A stretch of 64,000 bases of DNA from an uncultured Candidatus Puniceispirillum sp. (GCA_905182545.1 CAJJBY010000001.1:62001-126000); one strand, 5' to 3'; positions 1-9,825 are shown, numbered from the stretch's first letter. Notes: a model not told the origin generated them from the letters alone. Made by a program: numbers and translations.

Positions 1-609
1 AAGCCATAGATTGCAAAAAGGTTGTGAAAAAATACGTGGCAAATCGGCGGTTCTAGCAACGGCGCGCATTGCAACGCGTCCCTTATTGGGGGCGGTATCT
101 GTGCCGTTATCAATGCCATTGACATAATGGCGGCCAAAACCAGAAACGCCATCGGCGGCGATCAACGCATCGACAACATGCCTGCCGCCGTCATCCGTTA
201 GCATATGCACCGCCTTGCCCTGATCGGAGCCGCGCTGAACCACATGGGTGATATTGGCGGTGATATGGGTCATGCCCTTTGCTGCGCTGATTTCGGCTTT
301 TAGAAGGTTGGCAAGATCGGCGCGTGACAGGCTGGCATAAGGTGACGCGCTCAGATCAAGGCTGGCAAGGGTTGCCGCTGACCGCATATCGCGAACCGTA
401 ATCGCTATTAAATTAGTAGCATGCGCGCGGGCCGTATCGCCAAGCCCAAGTTGGTCAAGGGCTGCCCAGCCATTAGGGGCGATTTGCACCCCGCCGTGAA
501 GCATTGTTGTTGGCGTCGAGCCAGCAACAAGCAATAGTGGTTTTTGATTGCGAAGAACGGCAAGCGCAGCCGCTAAACCGGCAATGCCGCTGCCGCTTAC
601 CGCTATCAT
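1..609 (-). CDS. FAD-dependent monooxygenase, N-terminal part (cut by window edge)
   Basis: This reading frame is open from an ATG at 609 down to base 1, about 203 residues, and continues outside the window. The first residues carry a Rossmann dinucleotide-binding fingerprint (V-S-G-S-G-I-A-G-L-A), and a second FAD-contact segment resembling A-A-D-G-V-S-G lies near residue 155. This fits the UbiH/salicylate-hydroxylase class of flavoprotein aromatic hydroxylases. Its start overlaps the stop of the upstream aminotransferase by ATGA, so the two are probably co-transcribed and translationally coupled. The substrate cannot be told from the sequence, and the C-terminal substrate domain is missing here. 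Confidence 0.72.
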   Translation of the reverse strand, partial: MIAVSGSGIAGLAAALAVLRNQKPLLLVAGSTPTTMLHGGVQIAPNGWAALDQLGLGDTARAHATNLIAITVRDMRSAATLASLDLSASPYASLSRADLANLLKAEISAAKGMTHITANITHVVQRGSDQGKAVHMLTDDGGRHVVDALIAADGVSGFGRHYVNGIDNGTDTAPNKGRVAMRAVARTADLPRIFSQPFCNLWL

Positions 610-1935
610 CAAATGCTGGCTTCTAGCGTTTCGTCCAAGGTTTTGCGGAATTTATCAACAATCTCGTCAATGTGTTTGCGCTCGGCAACAAAGGCCGGAG
701 CAACAATCGCATTATCGCCAGTCCATTTCACATGAAGCCCGTTCCAGAACATATCCTTTTGCATCTGCCCACCACGCCGTCCGGGGACGCCGTCAGAATG
801 AACCTCGATACCAGCCATCAGGCCAATACCGCGGATATCGGCAACAAGTGGATGATCTTGGAAGCGTCCAGATGGCATCAAGAAAATAATCCTCAAGCGC
901 AGCTGAGCGTTCAAAAAGGCTTTCGCTCTCATAGATTTTCTGCGTAGCAATGCCCGCAGCACAGGCTGCTGGATGCGCTGAATAGGTGTACCCATGGAAA
1001 AACTCAATGGCATTTTCTGGTGCAGCATTGGTGATGGTGTCATAAATTTCATCAGTCACTGCAACGCCGCCCATTGGAATCGAACCATTGGTCAATGCCT
1101 TGGCCATGGTGATGATGTCGGGGCGCACATTGAATTTCTGTGTGGCAAATGGGGTTCCCATACGGCCAAAGCCGGTGATGACCTCATCAAAAACCAGCAA
1201 TAGACCATGCTTGTCACAAATTTCACGGATTTTTTCCAGATAGCCAACTGGCGGAACCAATGTTCCGGTTGATCCTGCAACAGGCTCGATAAAGACCGCA
1301 GCCAGTGTTGAGCCACCGAGGTTTTCGGCGATCCGCTCAAGATCCATTGCAAGTTCGGCGCCGGTTTTCGGCTGGCCTTTGGCAAAGCGCTGATCTTCTT
1401 GCCATGTATGGCGGATAAGCGAGATATTTGGCAAAGTCAGGCCAAAGGTTTCGCGGTTGCGAACCATACCGGCAAGCGACACGCCGCCCATATTCACGCC
1501 GTGATAGGCACGTTCGCGGCTGATCAAACGGTTCCGCTGGGCCTGACCTGCGGCACGCTGATAGGCCAGAATGACCTTGATCGCGGTCTCGATTGATTCG
1601 GATCCTGAATTAGTGAAAAACACATGGTTGAACTGATCGGGAAGAAGCCGGCAAACCCTCTCGGCAAGTTCAAATGACCCTGGATGCCCAAGCTGGAAAT
1701 GCGGTGTATAGTCATTGGCCAGCATTTGCTTATAAACGGCTTCGGCAATTTCACGGCGGCCATGGCCAAGCGGTGTGCAGAACAAAGCGGATGATCCATC
1801 GATGATTTCGCCGCCCTTGTAATCCCACATATACATGCCTTCAGATTTAACAACGATACGCGGGTCTTTTTTGAAGTCGCGATTTGCTGAAAATGGCATC
1901 CAATGTGCTTCAAGTGAATTGACGTCATACGACAT
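609..1935 (-). CDS. Omega-amino acid (beta-alanine):pyruvate aminotransferase, class III, frame broken near 860
   Basis: A PLP-dependent class III aminotransferase that would move the amino group of a terminal-amino compound to pyruvate. The N-terminus (E-A-H-W-M-P-F-S-A-N-R), the G-S-E-S motif, the F-D-E-V-I-T-G-F-G segment and the M-A-K-A-L-T-N-G region with the PLP lysine all match omega-amino acid:pyruvate aminotransferases. I chose the ATG at 1935 because AGAAGGAG lies just upstream. Frames open further upstream lack family similarity. A single extra C near 858-863 breaks the frame, and the last ~80 residues (ending I-G-L-M-A-G...) continue in another frame to 609. The divergent MocR regulator at 2259 probably controls it. 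Taurine:pyruvate aminotransferase is a less likely alternative. Confidence 0.8.
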
Positions 1936-2142
1936 TTGACTGCTCCTTCTAAAAGCTGCGTCCGCCGCGATAGCGGCATTAACGGCAATCGGCCTAAAAA
2001 CCTTATAACTCTGTGTATCACTTTTTGTGATAGTTGAAAATGCTAAGCATTCAGCAATGTGCAAAGGCGAATGGATATTGCATCCGCTGCAACATTACTA
2101 ACACACTGGCAAAAGCCGTCACCGACAGCAAGTCTTGTCTAT

Positions 2143-2189
2143 GGAACCAGTTGTGGCATTGATTGGTACCAGTTATAATGGCCCCAGTT
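2143..2189. promoter_or_regulatory. Triple direct repeat GGNNCCAGTT, candidate MocR operator
   Basis: The 323-base gap between the divergent aminotransferase and MocR genes carries GGAACCAGTT at 2143-2152, GGTACCAGTT at 2165-2174 and GGCCCCAGTT at 2180-2189. The first two are exactly 22 bases apart, about two helical turns. MocR/GabR/TauR regulators commonly bind direct repeats in the divergent promoter of the aminotransferase they control, so this is a plausible operator. The rest of the gap shows nothing else I can name. Confidence 0.5.
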
Positions 2190-2258
2190 CGAAACCGTGT
2201 TTCCATTGCTAATGAGATAGGTGGGCATCGCGAAAACTGACAAGATAAGGGTGTTTTT

Positions 2259-3770
2259 ATGAATGAAAATCTGACAATCGCGTTGGATCCGTCATCTGGG
2301 ATCAGTCTTCAGGCGCAGATAAGGCAATCAATTGTTGAACTGATTCTCAATCATTCGATTTTGCCAGGTGACAAATTGCCATCAAGCCGGATGTTGTCGC
2401 AGCAGCTAAAAGTATCACGCAATACGGTAATTCTTGCCTATCAGGCGCTTGTTGATACGGGCTACTTACAGCCGCGTGAACGGTCTGGCTATGTTGTCAG
2501 TGAGGATGCGCCAACGACACGGCTTGTCGATACACCGGGTGCTCAGCAGCTGCGTGATCAGCCCAATTATGCGGTAAATGATGATGCCGCGAATGGCAAA
2601 ATTGATTGGGATACCAAGCTGGTGCAATCTTGCAGCTATATACGGCCTGTGCAAAAGCCAGTTAATTGGCGCGAATATCGCTATCCCTTTGTCTATGGGC
2701 AGGTCGATGATGAATTATTTTCACATTCTGAATGGCGTGATTGTGCGCGTCAGGCGTTAGGCATGCGCAATTTCAGCACAATGGTTGGTGATTTTGGCCA
2801 GCATGATGATCCAATGCTGGTCAATTATATTTGTTCGCGAAGCTTGCCACGGCGGGGGATTAAGGCACAACCAGAACAGATTTTGGTAACATTGGGCGCG
2901 CAAAATGCGCTTTATCTTCTTGCCCAATTGCTTGTCGATGCATCCAAACATGTGGTGATCGAAAACCCGTTTTATCCTGATTTGCGTGATATTCTATTAC
3001 AGCGTACACAATCAATCACGGCCTTGCCGGTCGATGCTGGCGGGTTAATTCTTGATGAAGATGTGCTTCGGCATGCGGACTCGGTTTTTATCACTCCGTC
3101 ACATCAATGCCCGACGACGCATACCATGTCACCATCGCGCCGGCGGCAATTGCTTGATATGGCGGAGCAGCATGATTTGCTGATTATCGAAGATGATTAC
3201 GAATTTGAGATGAATTTTCTGGAATCGCCAACACCGGCGCTTAAAGCCCAAGATACGGATGGCCGCGTGATCTATGTTGGCAGCTTGTCAAAATCGGTTT
3301 TTCCCGGATTGAGGCTCGGCTATATGGTGGCACCCGAAGGGTTGATCCAACAAGCGCGCGCGCTTCGCCATTTGATTTTAAGGCACCCGCCCGGCCATGC
3401 GCAGCGCACGCTGGCCTATTTTATGGCGCTTGGCCATTATGATGCGCAAATTCGCCGCCTTCGCCGCCATCTCGCCGAACGACGACAGGTGTTGCAAACC
3501 GCAATCGATGCTGAAGGGCTATTTTCGCATAGCGCCGCGCATTTTGGTGGAACCAGCTTTTGGGTCAGCGGGCCTGATTGGCTCGATTCGCGTATTTTGG
3601 CAGACCGTGCGATGGAAGATGGTGTGCTGATCGAGGCCGGTGATGTGTTTTTTGATCGTGATGCATCGCCGCTAAATTATTTTCGGCTTTCCTATTCGGC
3701 GATTTCGGCAGACCGTATTCCCGACGGCATCGCGCGGCTTGCGGTGAGCATGCGAAAATTAAAACCCTGA
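2259..3770 (+). CDS. MocR-family (GntR + aminotransferase-like) transcriptional regulator
   Basis: A 503-residue fusion typical of MocR regulators. Residues ~10-80 form a GntR winged helix-turn-helix (L-P-S-S-R-M-L-S-Q-Q-L-K-V-S-R-N-T-V). Residues ~130-500 form a class I aminotransferase fold with a PLP-binding lysine in S-L-S-K-S-V-F-P-G-L-R-L-G. Such proteins use PLP or an amino-substrate adduct as effector and do not transaminate. It is divergent from the omega-aminotransferase, the usual arrangement for GabR, TauR and PdxR, and three direct repeats lie between them. The start ATG follows a weak AAGG-type ribosome site. The effector is unknown, but regulation of the neighbouring aminotransferase is the natural inference. 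Confidence 0.85.
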   Translation: MNENLTIALDPSSGISLQAQIRQSIVELILNHSILPGDKLPSSRMLSQQLKVSRNTVILAYQALVDTGYLQPRERSGYVVSEDAPTTRLVDTPGAQQLRDQPNYAVNDDAANGKIDWDTKLVQSCSYIRPVQKPVNWREYRYPFVYGQVDDELFSHSEWRDCARQALGMRNFSTMVGDFGQHDDPMLVNYICSRSLPRRGIKAQPEQILVTLGAQNALYLLAQLLVDASKHVVIENPFYPDLRDILLQRTQSITALPVDAGGLILDEDVLRHADSVFITPSHQCPTTHTMSPSRRRQLLDMAEQHDLLIIEDDYEFEMNFLESPTPALKAQDTDGRVIYVGSLSKSVFPGLRLGYMVAPEGLIQQARALRHLILRHPPGHAQRTLAYFMALGHYDAQIRRLRRHLAERRQVLQTAIDAEGLFSHSAAHFGGTSFWVSGPDWLDSRILADRAMEDGVLIEAGDVFFDRDASPLNYFRLSYSAISADRIPDGIARLAVSMRKLKP

Positions 3771-4008
3771 TCAGAAGGCGCCCGCGCCGCCGCAATATGG
3801 ATCGGCGCAACTAGTGCCAGAAATAGCGTTGTCTGGTTCCAATCGGCGCTTTAAGATTGGCGGCAAATATGGCATATAGAAATGGCGGTGGGCATTGCGC
3901 TGGGCGTCCAGCACAGCCGGTCGAATCTTGGTTTTGTAAAATCCAAAAAGATGATGTCGTTGAATAAAAAGTCGTGCTTGTTTTGCAGGCGTTCAAAATG
4001 GGAATAGA

Positions 4009-4965
4009 ATGTTGAAACGCGCCGAAACTTCCAGCCCAATAGCAAGCCGTTTTCTGGCTACAGGCGATATGGCCTGCCCGCCAGAATTGTTCGAACTGGC
4101 CGCGTCGTCTGCCCCAAAACCATTTGGATTTGTGCGCGCAATTGGCGAAGCAACATTGGAAACGGCACGCGCTGCCGCGGCGGCAAAATTAGTTGTCCCA
4201 ATCCTTATTGGTGAACCCGATATTATAGCAAAAGATGCCGCCGCAATGGGTTGGAATCTTAGTGGTGTTGAAATTATACCAGCAGAAGGCGAAGACGGGG
4301 CGATTGCGGCGGCGATTGCGCTTTTTTCCCAAGGGCGGGTTGCCGGTCTTGCTAAAGGCCAACTTCACACCGATGTGTTTATGAGTGGCATTGTGAAGCG
4401 CGCCGCTGGCATCCGCACCGGCAAACGGCTGGTGCATTTGTTTGCCATGCTGCCGCCAACAGGTGGCCGCCCTTTGATGATTAGCGATGCTGCGGTCAAT
4501 GTTGCCCCTGATATTGAAACACGTGTTGAAGCGGCATTGTATATGGCTGACATGAGCCGCCGCCTTGGCGAGTCGCGGCCTCGTATTGCCGTTCTATCGG
4601 CCACGGAATCGGTTTTGCCAGCGATGCCATCAAGCGGCGAAGCGGCCGAAATTGCCTTGCGGGCAGCCGCCATTGATACCGAGGCTGATTTTGCTGGTCC
4701 GTTATCATTTGACTTAGCGGTATCGCCAAAAGCGGTTGCCATGAAATGTGTTGAAGGGCCAGTTGCAGGCGTTGCGGACGGTCTTGTTGTGCCAGATATT
4801 GTATCTGGCAACATCTTATTTAAATCAATCGTCTGGTTTGGGGGCGGTCTCGCAGCTGGGCTGGTTCTTGGCGGAGCAATCCCGATTATTTTAACAAGCC
4901 GGTCTGATCCACCTGCTGCGCGCTTGGCATCTTTGGCATTGGCGGCTATTTTTATCAAGGCGTGA
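4009..4965 (+). CDS. Phosphate acetyl/butyryltransferase family protein
   Basis: A 318-residue PTA/PTB-domain enzyme that would exchange CoA and phosphate on a short acyl group (acyl-CoA to acyl phosphate). The domain spans almost the whole protein, with conserved segments such as A-K-G-Q-L-H-T-D, G-R-P-L-M-I-S-D-A-A-V-N and the glycine-rich C-terminal P-D-I-V-S-G-N. No acetate or butyrate kinase is adjacent. It is the last GC-rich gene before the AT-rich island begins. Pta is also known from taurine pathways downstream of Xsc, but no xsc is present in the window. Phosphate acetyl- and butyryltransferase activities cannot be distinguished here. Confidence 0.75.
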   Translation: MLKRAETSSPIASRFLATGDMACPPELFELAASSAPKPFGFVRAIGEATLETARAAAAAKLVVPILIGEPDIIAKDAAAMGWNLSGVEIIPAEGEDGAIAAAIALFSQGRVAGLAKGQLHTDVFMSGIVKRAAGIRTGKRLVHLFAMLPPTGGRPLMISDAAVNVAPDIETRVEAALYMADMSRRLGESRPRIAVLSATESVLPAMPSSGEAAEIALRAAAIDTEADFAGPLSFDLAVSPKAVAMKCVEGPVAGVADGLVVPDIVSGNILFKSIVWFGGGLAAGLVLGGAIPIILTSRSDPPAARLASLALAAIFIKA

Positions 4966-5028
4966 GGAATTTTTCTCTGACTTTTAGTTGGTTAGCAATT
5001 CAAAAAAATTATCTACCTCAGTTATTTT

Positions 5029-6216
5029 TTATAAAAGTTGGTTATAAAACCTGCGAGAGCACACAGTTGCGTATATCGGCGATTTAGCATCGCCATTGTC
5101 TTGAGCAACTAGAAATCGTTGACCATCAGTGGCGTATTTAGTGTCTATGTGAGCGATGCCTATCGTTTTTTTTAACCAACCAGACCTAGCATAACTTTGG
5201 ATTCGGCCTCTTACTTTCCCATTGATAACAAGGCCCTTTTCTTCAAGTTCAAAAACTTCAGACTCGAATATGATGCCCACTGCTTTTATTTCGGGCTTTC
5301 CCCAGTTTTCTAGACAAGCTTTTTTTCCTCGAAAGCTGTGATCATCAAAATCAACAACAAAATTTAGGCCAAGTTCCGTTGGTGTTTCATTGCCAGTCAT
5401 GTCTTGCCCAAAGAACAAAAGCCCAGCCTCAATTCTGGCAATGTTCAGCGCGTCAAAACCGACTGGGATGGCCCCTTTAGAAATCAACAGGAACCAGATT
5501 TTTGCTGCTGCCTCTTTTCCAACAAAAATTTCAAAACCATCTTCTCCAGAATAACTTGTTCTTGATACCAGGGCGAGGTAACCGCCAATTCTTGCAAGCT
5601 TGTGCTGAAACCTTTGAGGCGCATCGCTGTGGAGGAATGTTAGAAGTGGTAAGATTATAGTGGTTGCCCTTGGCCCTTGTAAAAGCAAACACACAATGTT
5701 GTCGTCATGACGAATGTTGAGGCCCTGTTTTTGAACTTGTTTTTGCATGTATTCGAGTCCAAGACCGGCACCCAGACAAATTAACCATTCTGCTTTAAAA
5801 CTGGTCTTGGCCTGGTCGTCTAAATGAAAAACGATGGCATCGTCGATTACTTTCCCGATATTGTTCAAGAGAACAGTATAAACTGCGTTTCCAGGCTTAA
5901 CCGTTGACAAATCCCTGGTCACTGTGTGGTTTAAGAATTCAAAAGATTCTATCCCTGACAGAAAAACCTTATTGATTCCGGTCATGTCAGTTAAACCAGC
6001 GTTTGTCCTAATAGCGAAGTGTTCAGCGTTGATGTCCGAGGTATAATTCGCTGGTACAAACATGTTATTCCAGAGCAGTGATATGGCACCCATACTTTTA
6101 TGGAGGTGCGCTAGAGGGCTTGTCCTAGATGGCTGGGGAAAAGTGGCTTCTTCCACGTGCTTAACAAAGTCAATCCTTTGTTCGGCGGAAGCGCCGAACA
6201 AACAGAAATAGCGCAA
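5029..6216 (-). CDS. GcvT/DmdA-family folate-binding methyl(aminomethyl)transferase-like protein
   Basis: A protein of up to 395 residues with the glycine-cleavage T-protein fold, a family that moves one-carbon groups to tetrahydrofolate. Recognisable segments are R-T-N-A-G-L-T-D-M-T near the N-terminus, R-T-S-Y-S-G-E-D-G-F-E mid-protein, and a T-E-L-G-L segment before the C-terminal domain. The TTG at 6216 overlaps the preceding gene by 47 bases and lacks a clear ribosome site; a GTG at 6156 would avoid the overlap, so the start is uncertain. It is the last gene of the leftward run from 14.6 kb. DMSP demethylase DmdA belongs to the same family, but I see nothing that fixes the substrate. A link to the island's tetrahydrofolate enzymes is inferred. 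Confidence 0.7.
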   Translation of the reverse strand: MRYFCLFGASAEQRIDFVKHVEEATFPQPSRTSPLAHLHKSMGAISLLWNNMFVPANYTSDINAEHFAIRTNAGLTDMTGINKVFLSGIESFEFLNHTVTRDLSTVKPGNAVYTVLLNNIGKVIDDAIVFHLDDQAKTSFKAEWLICLGAGLGLEYMQKQVQKQGLNIRHDDNIVCLLLQGPRATTIILPLLTFLHSDAPQRFQHKLARIGGYLALVSRTSYSGEDGFEIFVGKEAAAKIWFLLISKGAIPVGFDALNIARIEAGLLFFGQDMTGNETPTELGLNFVVDFDDHSFRGKKACLENWGKPEIKAVGIIFESEVFELEEKGLVINGKVRGRIQSYARSGWLKKTIGIAHIDTKYATDGQRFLVAQDNGDAKSPIYATVCSRRFYNQLL

Positions 6217-8752
6217 GAGTTAAGACTGGGCCTGATAGCAGGTTAATTAGGGTAATATTTTTGAACTTTTTCTTGATACCCTCGCGCATTTTTAAACGAA
6301 TTTCACGCAATTCGCGTCTTATTGGGTATGCTGCTGAGCGTAAGTCTTTTATTTGGCCCCGTAATGTTAATGGCAGCTCTTCAACACTTTTTGCCCCAGT
6401 CATCTCTAAAACTTTGGTTATGCTTGCCTCTGTGTTGCTTATACGTGACGCGTAGTCAGACTCTCGCTGGTAGTATGCTTTGCGGCTCTCGAAAAGCATT
6501 TTCTCTATTGCGGTAAATGTCCTGATAGGACTTTCTCTCGAACGAATGTTCATGAGGTTAGGGTCACCAGCTATATGCTCAACCATATTTAAAAACAGCT
6601 TGTGGTTATCATTTATTGGCCGTGAGAAGACGCGATCACCCATCCGTGCGTCGGCCAGGCTAAAGCCGTTATAAATCCAATCAACATCGGCTATTGCGAA
6701 TATCGATGAGGCTGGTTTGTCCATTTCATATTTTGTTTGCCCATAAGGTGAAGCTAGTTGTCCAGATAAATGAAGAGCAATTATCTTACGTGTCTCATCT
6801 GTGGTTTGAAATTCTGTAGCTAGAGTTTCAGTAGACTTTTCACGCAACTCTCGTTTGCTAAGAAAATTTGTCTCGTCACTGGTTAGAATGATTGGTTGAA
6901 CGTCAATGTCGTTTTTGTTTGTCTCAAAAAAACCAGCTTCAGCAAATAAAAGTTCTTTTAAGTTGTCAGAGACAATGTGTTTTTTAGAAATGTTATTGCC
7001 TTTGATTTTAAGCCAGTAGGGGTATGAAAAGTTTCGCCCTGTAGTGGACTCCACTGTCGCTGCGTTCTTAAAATCTCCAACAATCTTGCTATTTGAAAAA
7101 TCTAAACCATAGGATTTTAACAAATCATCAATTGAATTGATTTGCCCATCTTTTGATGGCTTGATCGTGAGTGCGGCATTTGCGCGGTTCATCCGCTGGA
7201 AAGGGTCTAGCATCAAGATTGCGCCCTTTCCACTTTGTATATGGAGGTCAATGTCCTTGAGGGTTTCTTTTCTGATGACTGGCGCATCGAATACGATCAA
7301 AACATCATACGTTTCTGTTAAGCCATCAGAAAAATAGGGTATTATAGATACATCATATTGGCTTTTTAATTCTTCTAAAACTGACAAGCCAGCGTGCGGT
7401 GTGTCTATATTCGCGGGCTTCAATACCGACGACAAAATACCAATGTGTGCGGTTTTGCTTCTGGATAAATTGCTCAATTGCAGAGCTAGGTCATATTCAA
7501 GAGAAGTTGCTCGGTTAACATCAAAATAGCTTGTTACTAACTGTTTACCGCCTGATGTGAAAACAGCACCAAAATATAAACTGTCGCCAGAACTCATTGG
7601 TATTTTTCTAATACCTGCTAATTCCGCTGCCTCTGCCAAATCAGTATCTGGCTGTAAGAGAACAGACTTAGAGTTGATGCGGCCATCACTCTGTTTCGTT
7701 AAGTTTAAAAGTGCCCGAGAAACTCGATCAATATGCTGAAGGATTTGTGGTGGTATTAAACTTTTGTCTTCATTAACAAATAGTGTTATTTGGGTATCAC
7801 TTGGGCTATTTTTTGCAATTTCTAAAGTCCCTTGCCTCAACGTATATTCTTTGTGCTCAGTGACGTCGACTCTCAGATCAAATTTTTCAATACCGCGTAC
7901 CGCGCTGCCAACGAGTGCAGCACAAAGAAACAAGCCAACAATGCCGGATATAAAAGGGGCAAACGGATGTATTGGCGATGAATAATACTCGCGCATTTGT
8001 TGACAGGCTAATAACAACGTTAGAGATGTCAGTAGAATAAAGTATAGCACTGCTGACAAGCTGATTTGACCGGTTGTTAATTCATCCATCCAATGTTTTG
8101 GACTAATCACAAAAAGATAATTGCTTACATATTTAAACCAATCAGGGACTAATGAAGTTTGCACGGCATTTACGTCTGTAAAAAGAAGGATAAAAATCAA
8201 ACTTGAGCCAAGTAAAAACGAACTAATTTCTTCTTTACATATTGCCGACGCTAGTAATGCTACTGAGTAAAGTAATGACAGGGCAAGAAAAGCGCCTATG
8301 TAGCCTGAAACTAATATACCTAAATCAGGTGTGCCAATTGACGTTACCGTTATTAAGAATGGAAAGGTCAGGACCAAGGCGCAAACTATTAACACTATTC
8401 CTGCGAGCCATTTTCCAATAATGGTGGAATATGCTGGAATTGGGTAGGAGAGTATCAAGCCGACATCTCCAAGGTTTTTGCCCTGAAAACTTCGCATTGC
8501 TAAAGCGGGTAAAAAAATTACCGAAATCCAAGGTAAGAACTGCCATTGCAACGTTAACGTTGCCAAATTTGTGTCTAAGAAATCTCCGACAAGAAAGATA
8601 CATACCGATAGAAAAAATAGTATTCCAGATAAGAAAATTGCTGTTGATAAATTAAAAATACGCTGCCGTAATTCATGATGAAAAACAGTTCTTATCCCAG
8701 CCCAAGGTGACCACATTCCTGAGTAGGCGGCTTTTAGAGATTCTGTTTTCAT
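6170..8752 (-). CDS. Fused ABC-2 permease and GldG-like auxiliary protein
   Basis: An 860-residue membrane protein. Residues ~20-280 contain about six to seven hydrophobic spans in an ABC-2 type permease layout (GldF-like). Residues ~290-800 form a large soluble region resembling GldG/IFT52-like domains (R-V-D-V-T-E-H-K-E-Y-T-L near the start), and a last transmembrane helix sits at ~835-855. In Bacteroidetes, GldF and GldG are separate; here they are one polypeptide, as in many proteobacterial homologues. The adjacent ATPase at 8774-9484 is its evident partner. The transported substrate is unknown, and gliding motility is not implied. An export or envelope function is possible. Confidence 0.72.
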   Translation of the reverse strand: MKTESLKAAYSGMWSPWAGIRTVFHHELRQRIFNLSTAIFLSGILFFLSVCIFLVGDFLDTNLATLTLQWQFLPWISVIFLPALAMRSFQGKNLGDVGLILSYPIPAYSTIIGKWLAGIVLIVCALVLTFPFLITVTSIGTPDLGILVSGYIGAFLALSLLYSVALLASAICKEEISSFLLGSSLIFILLFTDVNAVQTSLVPDWFKYVSNYLFVISPKHWMDELTTGQISLSAVLYFILLTSLTLLLACQQMREYYSSPIHPFAPFISGIVGLFLCAALVGSAVRGIEKFDLRVDVTEHKEYTLRQGTLEIAKNSPSDTQITLFVNEDKSLIPPQILQHIDRVSRALLNLTKQSDGRINSKSVLLQPDTDLAEAAELAGIRKIPMSSGDSLYFGAVFTSGGKQLVTSYFDVNRATSLEYDLALQLSNLSRSKTAHIGILSSVLKPANIDTPHAGLSVLEELKSQYDVSIIPYFSDGLTETYDVLIVFDAPVIRKETLKDIDLHIQSGKGAILMLDPFQRMNRANAALTIKPSKDGQINSIDDLLKSYGLDFSNSKIVGDFKNAATVESTTGRNFSYPYWLKIKGNNISKKHIVSDNLKELLFAEAGFFETNKNDIDVQPIILTSDETNFLSKRELREKSTETLATEFQTTDETRKIIALHLSGQLASPYGQTKYEMDKPASSIFAIADVDWIYNGFSLADARMGDRVFSRPINDNHKLFLNMVEHIAGDPNLMNIRSRESPIRTFTAIEKMLFESRKAYYQRESDYASRISNTEASITKVLEMTGAKSVEELPLTLRGQIKDLRSAAYPIRRELREIRLKMREGIKKKFKNITLINLLSGPVLTLALFLFVRRFRRTKD

Positions 8753-8773
8753 GTTAATTTTCCAATTAACTAT

Positions 8774-9484
8774 TTAGCTCGCAAAAACTCTAATAGTTTC
8801 TTCTAAACGGCCTTTTTTATCAACAAATGATGAAGTTGGGCCATCTTTAACTAATCTCCCACTGTTTATAATCAAGACACGATCACAAATGGCCTCTGCC
8901 TCCTCTAGAATGTGGGTTGACATCAAAATTATTTTACCTTTTGACAGTGTTTTAATATGACTCCGGATAGCAATCTTCTGGATTGGATCAAAGCCGTCAG
9001 TTGGCTCATCAAGAAATAATATGTCAGGGTTGTGAATTAAAGATTGGCCAAGCCAAGCTCGTTGGCGCCAGCCTTTTGATAAGTCTGAAAGTTTTTGATA
9101 CTTTACCTCACCCAGATTTAGTTCTTCACAAATCCTGGCAACAGCTCGACGCATGGTTTTCCCGAAAACCCCGTGTGCATTGGCTGAAAATGATAAAAAT
9201 TCGTAAACAGTTATGTCGTCAAAACCGCCAGTTACTTCAGGTAAGTATCCAATTTTACCCTGCGCTTCCCTTCTTTCATTCCGAATTGAATGCCCATTCA
9301 GAATGGCATCACCCCTATCCGGTTTTATTACGCCTGCAAGTAGTTTTATTAACGTTGACTTGCCAGCACCATTTGCACCTAGGATGCCAATTAACTCACC
9401 GCCAGTTGCAGAAAAAGAGCAATCCATCAACGCCCTTCTGTTAGGGTAAGATTTACAGAGATTGGTCACTCGTAAGTGGGGCAT
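8774..9484 (-). CDS. ABC transporter ATPase (GldA-like), partner of the fused permease
   Basis: A 236-residue ATPase with Walker A G-A-N-G-A-G-K-S-T near residue 37, signature L-S-K-G-W-R-Q-R, Walker B F-L-D-E-P-T-D-G-F-D-P and switch histidine in S-T-H-I-L-E-E. It matches the CcmA/NatA-type exporter ATPases that pair with ABC-2 permeases. The gap of 21 bases to the permease gene indicates an operon. The second glycine of the usual LSGGQ signature is K-G here, common in this subgroup. Substrate unknown. Confidence 0.8.
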   Translation of the reverse strand: MPHLRVTNLCKSYPNRRALMDCSFSATGGELIGILGANGAGKSTLIKLLAGVIKPDRGDAILNGHSIRNERREAQGKIGYLPEVTGGFDDITVYEFLSFSANAHGVFGKTMRRAVARICEELNLGEVKYQKLSDLSKGWRQRAWLGQSLIHNPDILFLDEPTDGFDPIQKIAIRSHIKTLSKGKIILMSTHILEEAEAICDRVLIINSGRLVKDGPTSSFVDKKGRLEETIRVFAS

Positions 9485-9506
9485 TAAATGATATCCGACG
9501 TTGATA

Positions 9507-9758
9507 TTATTTCAGGTCAACAATAAAACCTGCAACTATGAACAGGCTAATGCTTAACCCAACAAAGGTATACCCAACTCTTACCAGAAACTTTTCTAAA
9601 TTTTGAGGAAATAATTTTCGCTTATAACTACTGTTTGAATTTTCCTTGGGCTCTGCCCATTTGCTAATCTTTGGAGCGATAGTGACAAAAGTAGCACCCA
9701 GCAGTGCAAAGGCCACTACAATTTTTTTTGCTGAGATCCAGAACAGGATTTCTAGCAT
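9507..9758 (-). CDS. Small two-helix membrane protein, unknown function
   Basis: An 83-residue protein with hydrophobic stretches at about residues 10-28 and 60-81 separated by a basic, Ser/Asn-rich loop. I do not recognise a family. It lies between the importer ATPase gene and the Gld-like ATPase gene, on the same strand, 22 bases from the latter, so it may belong to the Gld-like unit. It could be a small accessory subunit of either transporter. Confidence 0.5.
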   Translation of the reverse strand: MLEILFWISAKKIVVAFALLGATFVTIAPKISKWAEPKENSNSSYKRKLFPQNLEKFLVRVGYTFVGLSISLFIVAGFIVDLK

Positions 9759-9825
9759 TTGGACCTACTCCAATAGCACCGCTCTGAATTAACGTCGCTC
9801 GGCAAATTGACCGATTTAAGATTGC

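Noticed and set aside
609-4965. Taurine pathway (tauR-tpa-xsc-pta) suggested by MocR, aminotransferase and Pta
   Set aside because: The aminotransferase is closer in its motifs to omega-amino acid:pyruvate enzymes, and no xsc or taurine-specific gene is nearby.
5029-6216. DMSP demethylase DmdA
   Set aside because: Only family-level similarity is visible; the residues that would separate DmdA from GcvT and related proteins cannot be judged, and no DMSP genes are nearby.
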